DNA of 22,147 nucleotides from Tannerellaceae bacterium. GTDB taxonomy: Bacteria > Bacteroidota > Bacteroidia > Bacteroidales > Tannerellaceae. The position numbers and the translations under genes are program-made. This document shows, in pieces, positions 14,908 through 22,147 of the stretch. Each line of letters starts with the position of its first letter. The first letter of the stretch is position 1. A model generated the notes under the pieces. The model was not told the DNA's origin. It saw nothing but the letters and a program-made list of their open reading frames with translations, and ran no database searches. The stretch spans positions 1 through 22,147 of the forward strand of contig JAISMW010000092.1 in NCBI GenBank assembly GCA_031276545.1. The letters run 5' to 3'.

Positions 14908-17742
14908 ATGAGACAGAACATTTTCAAACGATTCATGCAGGCGTTCCTGGTGGTTCTCCTGCTCGCTGAAGGAAGCGTCATGTATGCCGACGGGAATATT
15001 CCGGAACCGAAATTCGGCCAGTACACAGTGGGAGATGATTATTTTCTCGCCAATTACACCCAGCTTATTGACTATTGGAATGAGTTGGCGAAAAAATCAG
15101 ACCGCATAAAAATTGTTGATGTTGGTATCACACAGGAAGGGCGTGTCATGAAAATGGCGATCATCACCTCGCCGGAAAATCATAAAAATCTGAAACGATA
15201 TCAGGAAATTTCTGTACGCCTCGCCAAGGCGGAAGGACTGACCGACGAACAGGCACGCGAACTGGCCTCCGAAGGAAAAGCCGTAGTCTGGTTCGACGGA
15301 GGCTTGCACGCTACCGAAACAGTAAACTCGCAAGCGCTTTTCACCGAAGCCTACGACTTGGTCAGCAAGGATGACCCTGAGACGCTGAGGATTCTTGATA
15401 ACGTCATTCTCCTGCTGGTGCCCGCCAATCCGGACGGTATGGATCTGGTGGCGGACTGGTACATGAAAGAAAGCGATCCGAAAAAACGCAATATGGCAAT
15501 TCCACGTCTGTATCAGGAATACGCAGGACACGACAATAACCGGGATTCTTATATTGCCAACTTGGCTGAAACGGAAATCATCAACCGGCTGATGTATATC
15601 GAATGGATTCCTCAGATCATGTGGAACCAGCACCAGAGTGGACCGGCGGGGACGGTGCTGTTTATGTCTCCTTTTCGCGACCCTTTCAATTATAATCACG
15701 ACCCGCTGGTTTTCATAGGTATTGATCTGGTCGGTTCCGCGGTTCATAACCGCTTTCTTGCCGAGGGGAAACCGGGAGCAGTGATGAGGAACGCAGCTTC
15801 CTATTCTACCTGGTTCAATGGAGGAGACCGGACAACCGTAGGCTTTCACAACCAGATAGGTCTTCTGTCAGAAATCATCGGCAGTCCGACTCCTGTCAAT
15901 ATCCCCTTACTGCCTTCGAAGCTGCTTCCCGGCGGAGACCAGCCTTTACCGATTGGACCACGGCAGGAATGGCACCTTCGTCAGAGTATAGACTATATTA
16001 TCACCGGCGGGCGGGCGATTCTGGACCTTGCCGCCAAGTTGCGCGAAGATTTTCTTTACCGTATCTACCGGATGGGGAAAAACTCCATTGAGCGCGGCAG
16101 CCGGGACTACTGGACATTGACACCCAGGTGGGTAACGAAACTGGAAGCGGATTATGCAGCGTTCCAGGCAGAACAGCGCAGGAGCGATAAGAATCAGGAA
16201 GCTTCTTCCGACGAACGGCGACAGAGCAGCGTCAGCAGTATTCCTCCCGATTATTTCAGCCGGGGGATTCCTTATGAATTTTGGGAAAAACTGCGGACAC
16301 CCGAAAACCGCGACCCGAGAGCGTATATCATTCCCTCGGATCAACCGGATTTCCTGACTGCCACCAAATTTGTCAATGCCCTGCTGAAGGCCGGAGTAGA
16401 CATTCACCGTGCCCCGAAACCATTTGCAGTTGCGGGAAAAACATATCCCGAAGGCTCTTACGTAGTCAAAGCTGCACAGGCATTCCGCCCGCATCTGCGC
16501 GACATGTTCGAACCTCAGGATCATCCGAACGATTTTCAGTATCCGGGAGGACCTCCAAAGCCTCCTTACGATGTAGCCGGATATACGCTGGCGTTTCAGA
16601 TGGGGGTGGAGTTCGACCGCATCCTGGATGAGTTCGACGGTACTTTTGAAAAAATACAGGGCTTGATCAGTCCTCCTGCCGGCAAAGTAGACCCGGCTTC
16701 CAATGCCGCCGGCTTTCTGCTCAGTCATAAAGTCAATGATTCATTTACCGGCACAACGCGGCTGCTCAAAGCAGGCGAAGGGGTCTACTGGCTGACCGCT
16801 CCGCTTACCGCCAATGGTAAAATATATCCGGAAGGCACGATTTTTATACCGAAAAAATCTTCAACAGCCGCTTTGCTGCAGACACTGGCAAAAGAAGCCG
16901 GACTAAGTTTCGACGCCATTTCCGCTCCTCCCCGGGGAGAGGCGCTGAAGCTGCGCCCTGTCCGTGTGGCCTTGTGGGATCGGTATGGCGGATCAATGGA
17001 TTCCGGATGGATTCGCTGGTTATTTGAACAATCTTTCCCGTTTCCGTTTGATGTGGTCTATGCCCCTGATCTGGATGCCGGCAATCTGAAGAAAAAATAT
17101 GACGTGCTGATTCTCCCGGACGGGGCTTTCCCGCAAACGTTCCGCGGCAATACCCCGGTTCGCGACAGTGTGCCGGATGAATATAAAAACCGTGTTGGAA
17201 ATATCACCGTGGACAAAACTGTCCCACAGTTGCGCAAGTTTGTCGAAGAAGGAGGCACACTGATTACGATCGGCAGTTCTACGGGGTTGGCCTATCATTT
17301 CGATTTGCCGGTTGCAGACGCCCTGGCGGAAATCACTCCGAACGACAGCATCAGGAAGTTTTCTCCTGCCAAATTCTATATCCCCGGCTCCGTGCTGCGG
17401 GTGAAAGTGGATAACACAACGCCTGTTGCCTACGGGGTTGCGGAAGACCTGGATATCCTGTACCGGAACAAACCCGTATTCCGCCTGCTGCCGGATGCGC
17501 ATCTTAAAGGAGCAAAAGCCGTCGCGTGGTTTCCCCATACGGAACCTCTGCGCAGCGGCTGGGCATGGGGACAGCATTACCTCAGCGGCAGTGCAGCCGT
17601 GGTGGAAGCCCCGGTAGGCAAAGGGAAAGTCTTTCTTTTCGGCCCCGAAATCACATTCCGGGCACAGCCGCACGCTTCCTTCAAGTTGCTGTTCAACAGT
17701 ATTTACTACGCGGGAGCAACAAGCGTAAAATCAGTAAAATAG
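14908..17742 (+). CDS. exported M14-family zinc carboxypeptidase-like protein
   Basis: A 944-aa protein with a signal peptide (residues about 1-27, RFMQAFLVVLLLAEGSVMYA). The N-terminal half is a zinc carboxypeptidase fold: the HxxE pair His134 and Glu137 in GGLHATETV, the third zinc ligand His242 in MWNQHQSGP, and the probable catalytic Glu322 in GLLSEIIG. VPANPDGMD and GHDNNRDSY are also typical. The C-terminal third (YDVLILPDGAF near 731, FVEEGGTLITIGSSTG near 778) resembles a glutamine-amidotransferase-like or ThuA-like alpha/beta domain, of structural rather than known catalytic role. Likely job: trimming C-terminal residues from a peptide in the periplasm after SusCD import. The PLP enzyme gene follows after 6 bases. 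The precise subfamily and specificity are unknown. Confidence 0.88.
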   Translation: MRQNIFKRFMQAFLVVLLLAEGSVMYADGNIPEPKFGQYTVGDDYFLANYTQLIDYWNELAKKSDRIKIVDVGITQEGRVMKMAIITSPENHKNLKRYQEISVRLAKAEGLTDEQARELASEGKAVVWFDGGLHATETVNSQALFTEAYDLVSKDDPETLRILDNVILLLVPANPDGMDLVADWYMKESDPKKRNMAIPRLYQEYAGHDNNRDSYIANLAETEIINRLMYIEWIPQIMWNQHQSGPAGTVLFMSPFRDPFNYNHDPLVFIGIDLVGSAVHNRFLAEGKPGAVMRNAASYSTWFNGGDRTTVGFHNQIGLLSEIIGSPTPVNIPLLPSKLLPGGDQPLPIGPRQEWHLRQSIDYIITGGRAILDLAAKLREDFLYRIYRMGKNSIERGSRDYWTLTPRWVTKLEADYAAFQAEQRRSDKNQEASSDERRQSSVSSIPPDYFSRGIPYEFWEKLRTPENRDPRAYIIPSDQPDFLTATKFVNALLKAGVDIHRAPKPFAVAGKTYPEGSYVVKAAQAFRPHLRDMFEPQDHPNDFQYPGGPPKPPYDVAGYTLAFQMGVEFDRILDEFDGTFEKIQGLISPPAGKVDPASNAAGFLLSHKVNDSFTGTTRLLKAGEGVYWLTAPLTANGKIYPEGTIFIPKKSSTAALLQTLAKEAGLSFDAISAPPRGEALKLRPVRVALWDRYGGSMDSGWIRWLFEQSFPFPFDVVYAPDLDAGNLKKKYDVLILPDGAFPQTFRGNTPVRDSVPDEYKNRVGNITVDKTVPQLRKFVEEGGTLITIGSSTGLAYHFDLPVADALAEITPNDSIRKFSPAKFYIPGSVLRVKVDNTTPVAYGVAEDLDILYRNKPVFRLLPDAHLKGAKAVAWFPHTEPLRSGWAWGQHYLSGSAAVVEAPVGKGKVFLFGPEITFRAQPHASFKLLFNSIYYAGATSVKSVK

Positions 17743-17748
17743 AAGCAG

Positions 17749-18936
17749 ATGTCAAAAGAAACGCATAGCCTCTTTACTCATCTGGAGTGCGTGAAATGTG
17801 GACGGACATTCAAAAGGGAGCAGATTCATTCTGTCTGTGAAACGGAAGACTGTCAGTCCATTTTGAGCGCTCAATATGATTTTGCGTCCAATACGCTGAC
17901 CAGGGAGGAGCTGAAGCTTCGTCCGTCTTCACTTTGGCGTTATAAAGAGTTTTTACCTGTTCTCGACGGGCAGAATATCGTTAGCCTGGGCGAAGGGTTT
18001 ACGCCCATCCTGTCTCTGCCCCACCTGGAGAAGCTAACGCCCGGAATCAGCATATTGCTCAAGGACGAATCCGGCAATCCGACGGCGTCGTTTAAGGCCA
18101 GAGGATTAAGCGTCGCGGTATCGAAAGCGAAGGAACTCGGAATAGAAAAACTGGTAATCCCCACCGCCGGCAATGCCGGCGGTGCTTTAGCCGCTTATGC
18201 TGCACGGGGCGGACTTAAGGCGCATATCTTTATGCCTGAACTCACGCCTTTGGCTTTCAAGATCGAAGCCCGTCTGCTGGGCGCCGATGTTACCGAAGTG
18301 AAAGGGAATATAAGCGATTGCGGAAAGATTGCCCACGCCCTGGCGGAAGAAAACGGATGGTTCGACGTCTCTACCCTGAAAGAACCTTTCAGGCTCGAAG
18401 GAAAAAAGACGATGGGTTATGAAATTGCCGAACAGTTGGGATGGACTGTCCCCGACGTCCTCCTGTACCCCACGGGAGGGGGTACAGGGATTATCGGTAT
18501 CTGGAAAGCCTTCAGCGAACTGGAGCAACTGGGATGGATTGGAAAGAAACGCCCGCGCATGGTTGCCGTACAAAGCGATAGCTGCAACGGGATTTACACC
18601 GCCTTTCACCGGAACGAAAGCCGGTCGGCCTATAAAGACAGCGGTTTTACGATTGCCAACGGACTCCGGGTTCCCAAACCTTATGCAGACAGGGTCATCC
18701 TGCAGGTACTGAGAGAAAGCCGGGGGAATGCCGCAAGTGTCAGCGATGCGGATATCGTAGCAGCCCTCCATGAACTGGCAGCTCTTGAGGGCTTACTGCC
18801 CGCACCCGAAGGTGCAGCCCTCTGGCACGCCTGCAAAATACTGAGCCGGTCGGGCTGGATAAAAGAGGGTGAAACCGTTTTATTGCTCAATACGGGAAGC
18901 GCATACAAATATTTTGAAAATATAAGCAGCCTTTAA
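17749..18936 (+). CDS. threonine-synthase-family PLP enzyme (possible cysteate- or threonine-forming/lyase role)
   Basis: A 395-aa fold-type II PLP enzyme. An N-terminal zinc ribbon has Cys14/Cys17 (CVKC) and Cys30/Cys35 (CETEDC). The PLP lysine is Lys116 in NPTASFKARG, the cofactor-ring loop is TAGNAGGA (about 139-146), and the phosphate loop is TGGGTG (242-247). The overall layout (LGEGFTPILSL, LLKDESGNPTASFKARG) is that of the short threonine synthases, a group that also gave rise to archaeal cysteate synthase, which joins sulfite to phosphoserine. No export signal, so cytoplasmic. It sits 6 bases after the peptidase gene and directly abuts the symporter gene. That context, rather than a homoserine-pathway operon, suggests a specialised beta/gamma-replacement or elimination on an imported amino acid. 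Plain threonine synthase remains possible. Confidence 0.85.
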   Translation: MSKETHSLFTHLECVKCGRTFKREQIHSVCETEDCQSILSAQYDFASNTLTREELKLRPSSLWRYKEFLPVLDGQNIVSLGEGFTPILSLPHLEKLTPGISILLKDESGNPTASFKARGLSVAVSKAKELGIEKLVIPTAGNAGGALAAYAARGGLKAHIFMPELTPLAFKIEARLLGADVTEVKGNISDCGKIAHALAEENGWFDVSTLKEPFRLEGKKTMGYEIAEQLGWTVPDVLLYPTGGGTGIIGIWKAFSELEQLGWIGKKRPRMVAVQSDSCNGIYTAFHRNESRSAYKDSGFTIANGLRVPKPYADRVILQVLRESRGNAASVSDADIVAALHELAALEGLLPAPEGAALWHACKILSRSGWIKEGETVLLLNTGSAYKYFENISSL

Positions 18937-20160
18937 GTGAAACTCCACTGGCAAATACTCCTGGCACTTATTCTCGGCCTTGCGGCCGGCATTGGATTTC
19001 CGGAAATAACGCCTTATGTCTCCTGGATAGGAGACCTGTTTATGAATGCTTTGAGCATGTTGGTTGTACCCATTGTGTTCTTCTCCATTGTAAACAGTAT
19101 TTCCGGTATCCGCGACGCCGGAGCCGGATTGAAAAGGCTGAGCGCCAAAACGATGTTCTACTATATAGCAACCATGCTGATTGCCACTCTCACGGGACTG
19201 TTTTTAGTCAACATCATTGAACCCGGCAGCAATGTCCAGGCAGCGGGAACTGCTGCCATCCCTTACGATCCGGGAAGCTTGTCGGCGGAAAATATGATTG
19301 TGAATTTTATTCCCAAAAATATTTTTTATGCTTTTACACAAAACAACACCGTCCCGGTCATCCTGATCGCTTTTCTGGCCGGGCTGAACGTTTCCGAAAT
19401 ACCGGCGGACGGGAAAAAAGCGCTGACGGGCTTCTTCAAAGGTGGTCTGGACTTAACGCTGCGAATCACCCGGATCATTATCCTCTGCTCTCCTGTCGGT
19501 ATTTTTGCCATCGTCGTGAAGCAGTTTGGCGCTACGCCCGACTTCATGGCGCTGATCCGGACTATCCTGCTGTATGCCCTGACTGTTGCCGCCGGTCTGG
19601 CCATTCATACATTTATATGGCTTCCGCTGATATTAAAACTGGGCTTCCGCGTCAATGCATGGAAGCATCTGAAAAATATGTCAACCCCCCTGCTCACGGC
19701 TTTCTCTACCGCCTCTTCCGGCGCAACGCTGCCGGTAGCGCTCTATGCCGTTGAACAGAAAGATGGCGTATCTTCTAAAATCACCAACTTTGTGGTACCC
19801 TTAGGCTCTGCCATTAATATGAACGGGACGGCGCTGCTCGAATGTGTAGCGGTCATCTTCATCGCGCAGGCCTACGGTATCGACCTCAGTCTCGCACAGC
19901 AGGTACTGATTGTTTTCACCTCTCTTCTCTGCGCCATAGGAGCTGCCGGAATACCTATGGCGGCGCTGGTGATGATGGCTCTGATACTGAATGCCGTCAA
20001 TCTCCCGCTGGAAGGTATCGGACTGGTAATTGGCGTCGACAGAATCCTCGATATGATGCGGACAGCGGTCAATGTTTACGGAGATACCTGCGTAGCTGTC
20101 ATGCTGGCCAAATCCGAAGGCGAAAAACTTACTATTGACAGGATACAGAAAAATGAATAG
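18937..20160 (+). CDS. dicarboxylate/amino acid:cation symporter (glutamate/aspartate type)
   Basis: A 407-aa inner-membrane secondary transporter of the DAACS (GltP/GltPh) family. Diagnostic parts are the HP1 tip SSGATLPV (260-267), the cation-site NMNGTA (294-299), the HP2 loop GAAGIPMAA (335-343) and the TM8 stretch DRILDMMRTAVNVYGD (368-383). Asp372 and Arg375 are at the places that, in archaeal GltPh, hold the substrate amino group and side-chain acid. An acidic amino acid such as aspartate, glutamate or an acidic sulfur analogue is therefore more likely than succinate or a neutral amino acid. The start is a GTG directly after the preceding TAA (0-base gap), implying translational coupling. 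The stop lies within a tandem repeat that supplies the next gene's start codons. Confidence 0.92.
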   Translation: MKLHWQILLALILGLAAGIGFPEITPYVSWIGDLFMNALSMLVVPIVFFSIVNSISGIRDAGAGLKRLSAKTMFYYIATMLIATLTGLFLVNIIEPGSNVQAAGTAAIPYDPGSLSAENMIVNFIPKNIFYAFTQNNTVPVILIAFLAGLNVSEIPADGKKALTGFFKGGLDLTLRITRIIILCSPVGIFAIVVKQFGATPDFMALIRTILLYALTVAAGLAIHTFIWLPLILKLGFRVNAWKHLKNMSTPLLTAFSTASSGATLPVALYAVEQKDGVSSKITNFVVPLGSAINMNGTALLECVAVIFIAQAYGIDLSLAQQVLIVFTSLLCAIGAAGIPMAALVMMALILNAVNLPLEGIGLVIGVDRILDMMRTAVNVYGDTCVAVMLAKSEGEKLTIDRIQKNE

Positions 20161-20210
20161 ATCCAAACAGAATGAATAGATCCAACAGAATGAATAGATC
20201 CAACAAAATG
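20151..20210 (+). repeat. triplicated start/stop junction (18-19 bp repeat)
   Basis: Three copies of AATGAATAGATCCAACAG-like sequence span the end of the symporter gene and the start of the flavoprotein gene. Copy 1 (ATG at 20153, overlapping the symporter's TAG) has one extra A and is out of frame; its ATG meets a stop at 20177-20179. Copies 2 and 3 put in-frame ATGs at 20172 and 20190, and the third in-frame ATG is at 20208. The peptide made reads MNRSNRMNRSNKM. Confidence 0.9.
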
Positions 20211-21668
20211 GCAACTGCCGGTATCCTGCTTTTCATACTGGCAAGCGGGATACTGGAATGTTTCGGGATAAAAGAAATAGCAGAAGCCGGCACGAAGGAG
20301 GCTGCCGGATTTGCTGCCGGCATCCCTTCTGCCGAAGAAACACATGCCGACATTCTGATCATCGGTTCGGGGGGAGCCGGACTTTCTGCCGCCATTGCTG
20401 CAGCAGACAAGGGCAGCAAAGTCGTTATAGTGGAAAAAAACGCCACCATTGGAGGCAACACCCGTTTCGCCAACGGAATGAGTTCTGCCAGAACGGGAAA
20501 CGGCATGAGCGCGGAAGAAAGCGAAGAGGCTTTTTTCAGGCGAACCATGGCTGGAGGACATTACCTGAACAACCCGGAATTAGTCAGGATACTGGCCGGA
20601 CAGTCTGCTAATGCGGCCGACTGGATCGATAGCCTGACCCGTGCAGTCGCTACGGTTCCGGCCGGCAAGGAGGAAGAAAGCGCAAAAGTATCTTTCGGAT
20701 CACGCTTAGTCGGCATACTGCAAAAAAACTGCGAACTGCGGGGGATCGACATCCGTACTAATTCAAAGGCGACAGGCATACTTTCGGAAAATGGAAGAAT
20801 AAGCGGAATAGAAGTGGAACGCCCGGACGGAAGCCGCTACCGGATCAAAGCCAAAGCTTTGATCCTTGCCGGCGGCGGATTCGGCGCAAACAGACATCTG
20901 ATAACCCGGTACAATCCGGCATTGAAAGGATTTAAAACAACCGGCCAGCCCGGAGCAACGGGAGATATCCTCCAGCTAACCGAACATCTGCAGGTCGCTT
21001 TAGTAGACATGGAACAGATACAGACCCATCCGACCGTAGTCGCCGGCAAACAGACAACCATAACCGAAGGTGTCAGGGGAGCCGGCGCCATCCTCCTCAA
21101 CCGCAGCGGAAAACGGTTTGTCAACGAGCTGAGCACACGGGATACGGTCTCCAAAGCCATCCTGGAGAACGGAGGTGGAACGGCCTTCCTGGTGTTCGAC
21201 TCAAAAGTCGTTGAAAAACTCAGCCTGGCAAAACAATATGTCTCGGAAGCTTATACGCTTGAAGACCAAACCGTCGAAGGATTAGCTGCAAAAGCAGGCA
21301 TCCCGGTTGCCGAAGCAGTGCATACGCTGAATCAGTACAATGCATATGCTGAAAACCGAAAAGACGAAGCATTTGGAAGAAGCCGCCTGTCCGCCCCGAT
21401 CGATAAACCTCCCTTCTTTGCCATCGAAGTAAGTCCTGCCGTACATTATACAATGGGAGGAATAAAAATTAATACAAAGACCGAAGTGATAGACCGTTCG
21501 GGGAATATCATCCCGGGACTCTTCGCAGCCGGAGAAGTAACCGGAGGGATACACGGAGGCAACCGGCTGGGAGGTAATTCCATCGCCGACATCATCGTAT
21601 TTGGAAGAATTGCCGGAGAGAAAGCATCCGACTATGTCCGTCTGCATTCACATACGCCGCCCCGATAA
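20172..21668 (+). CDS. exported FAD-binding fumarate-reductase-like flavoprotein (flavocytochrome c core)
   Basis: A 498-aa protein. A hydrophobic N-terminal signal or anchor (about 13-32) precedes the FAD domain GSGGAG (65-70) with VVIVEK, and the C-terminal HGGNRLGGNSIADIIVFGR. Compared from memory with Shewanella flavocytochrome c3 (His365, Thr377-Glu378, Arg402, His504, Arg544), the equivalents are His286 (QTHPT), Thr298-Glu299 (TEG), Arg323 (STRD), His425 (HYTMGG) and Arg465, at the same mutual spacings. So the fumarate-binding set and the proton-donor Arg appear complete. There is no CXXCH haem domain and no FMN-binding domain, hence no visible electron route. Start codon uncertain among 20172, 20190 and 20208. 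Last gene of the operon; no clear terminator follows. Another C=C reductase activity is possible. Confidence 0.88.
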   Translation: MNRSNRMNRSNKMATAGILLFILASGILECFGIKEIAEAGTKEAAGFAAGIPSAEETHADILIIGSGGAGLSAAIAAADKGSKVVIVEKNATIGGNTRFANGMSSARTGNGMSAEESEEAFFRRTMAGGHYLNNPELVRILAGQSANAADWIDSLTRAVATVPAGKEEESAKVSFGSRLVGILQKNCELRGIDIRTNSKATGILSENGRISGIEVERPDGSRYRIKAKALILAGGGFGANRHLITRYNPALKGFKTTGQPGATGDILQLTEHLQVALVDMEQIQTHPTVVAGKQTTITEGVRGAGAILLNRSGKRFVNELSTRDTVSKAILENGGGTAFLVFDSKVVEKLSLAKQYVSEAYTLEDQTVEGLAAKAGIPVAEAVHTLNQYNAYAENRKDEAFGRSRLSAPIDKPPFFAIEVSPAVHYTMGGIKINTKTEVIDRSGNIIPGLFAAGEVTGGIHGGNRLGGNSIADIIVFGRIAGEKASDYVRLHSHTPPR

Positions 21669-21721
21669 CAGGCTTCACGCTTCCGGAAACAGTTTCTGAA
21701 ATTCCCCGGAGACAGGCGCTC

Positions 21722-21828
21722 CATATTTTTTTGTAGATCGTTCGCCCACGATCGTAGGCGACCCATATTTTTTGTAGACGTTCGCTCACGATCGTGGGCG
21801 ACTCATATTTTTTGTAGACGTTCGCCCC
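21722..21828. repeat. 40-bp tandem repeat with internal hairpin (2.6 copies)
   Basis: Copies lie at 21722-21763 (42 bp), 21764-21803 (40 bp) and a truncated 21804-21828. Each begins CATATTTTTTGTAGACG and contains a near-palindrome centred on CACGATCGTG (GTTCGC before, GCGAC after). The last copy stops in mid-hairpin. Read on the plus strand, the T-run comes before the hairpin, so it is not a plus-strand terminator. Read on the minus strand, each hairpin is followed by GTCTAC and then an A-run. Confidence 0.85.
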
Positions 21829-21930
21829 ATAATCACTAGTATCTTCGCCTTTTTCTTAACGTGAGTTCGGCCTAAGAACCCTTGTTTATCCCCTGTGAAG
21901 CGTCAAACCCGGGGGGGGGACTGACGATGC

Positions 21931-22147
21931 TCCCGGTTCATATATGTACCGGGAGTAAAAATTTTATTTTACAGCCAATATTTGCATATGCAAGTAGTAT
22001 AAACTTTATTTTACAGCCAATACTTATATATACAAGTAGTATAAATTTTATTTTACAGCCAGTCACTATAGTCACCAGAGGTAGAAAAATTATTTTAATC
22101 CTTGTACATATAGTCACCAGAGGTAAAAATTTTATTTTACTCCCGGT
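21931..22147. repeat. 42-bp array with constant A/T spacer and changing palindromic cores
   Basis: Five units (21931-21972, 21973-22014, 22015-22056, 22057-22099, 22100-22140) and the start of a sixth (22141 on) that runs off the window. The constant part is TAAAATTTTATTTTAC or close to it. The other part varies: TCCCGGT...ACCGGGA in unit 1, TTGCATATGCAA in unit 2, an AT-rich core in unit 3, TATAGTCACCAGAGGTA in units 4 and 5. Unit 6 returns to TCCCGGT exactly 210 bases (5 x 42) after unit 1, hinting at a higher-order period. No gene is visible from 21669 to the window end. A G9 tract lies at 21911-21919 inside a weak CGTCA/TGACG stem (21901-21926). Confidence 0.85.

Noticed and set aside
17749..18936. 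Firm naming as cysteate synthase or as thrC
   Set aside because: Motifs define the family but not the substrate. The sulfur link is contextual only.
21911..21919. G9 tract as a phase-variation switch
   Set aside because: It is not within or just before any gene seen here, so no on/off effect can be supported.

Overview
The window comes from the chromosome of a Bacteroidota bacterium, most likely order Bacteroidales. The evidence is a SusC/SusD (RagA/RagB) outer-membrane pair, a DUF4369/TlpA-type thioredoxin lipoprotein, a secreted C69 dipeptidase, pyruvate phosphate dikinase, Bacteroidota-style -7 boxes (TAnnTTTG) in front of most transcription units, and starts that mostly lack a Shine-Dalgarno sequence. 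No tRNA, rRNA, transposase, integrase or CRISPR array was seen.

Layout. 1-600: no gene; a tandem array of ten 42-bp units, each carrying an 18-bp palindrome. 601-838: a doubtful 56-codon ORF ending in a long fold-back hairpin. 839-2145 (minus): a two-helix small membrane protein and a TlpA-like lipoprotein. 2254-3900 (plus): a C69 dipeptidase, divergent from the TlpA gene. 3973-6693 (minus): ppdK with its terminator and promoter. 6807-7483: a decayed stretch with a frameshifted, start-less gene remnant and the N-terminal stub of a GH2 beta-galactosidase. 7702-10053: a siroheme sulfite/nitrite reductase fused to a TusA-like domain. 10136-21668: a leader ORF and hairpin, then susC, susD, an M14 metallopeptidase, a threonine-synthase-family PLP enzyme, a glutamate/aspartate-type symporter and a flavoprotein fumarate-reductase-like protein. 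The last three junctions of this series are tight (6 bp, 0 bp, 11 bp). 21669-22147: no gene, two further repeat families.

The most interesting region is 7.6-21.7 kb. A perfect 18-bp sequence, itself an imperfect dyad (ATACC-N8-GGTAT), occurs in opposite orientation upstream of the sulfite reductase gene and upstream of the susC operon. In both places it lies 21-22 bp before a TAnnTTTG box. This suggests that one unlinked regulator controls both units and ties a sulfite-reducing, sulfur-carrier enzyme to an operon for uptake, peptide cleavage, an acidic-amino-acid-type symporter, a PLP beta-replacement/elimination enzyme and a fumarate-reductase-like flavoprotein. My working hypothesis is an organosulfur or acidic-amino-acid (cysteate-like or aspartate-like) scavenging regulon. 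The substrate is inference only.

Both ends of the window carry unrelated arrays with a 42-bp period, which is four turns of B-DNA, so their palindromic cores lie on one face of the helix.
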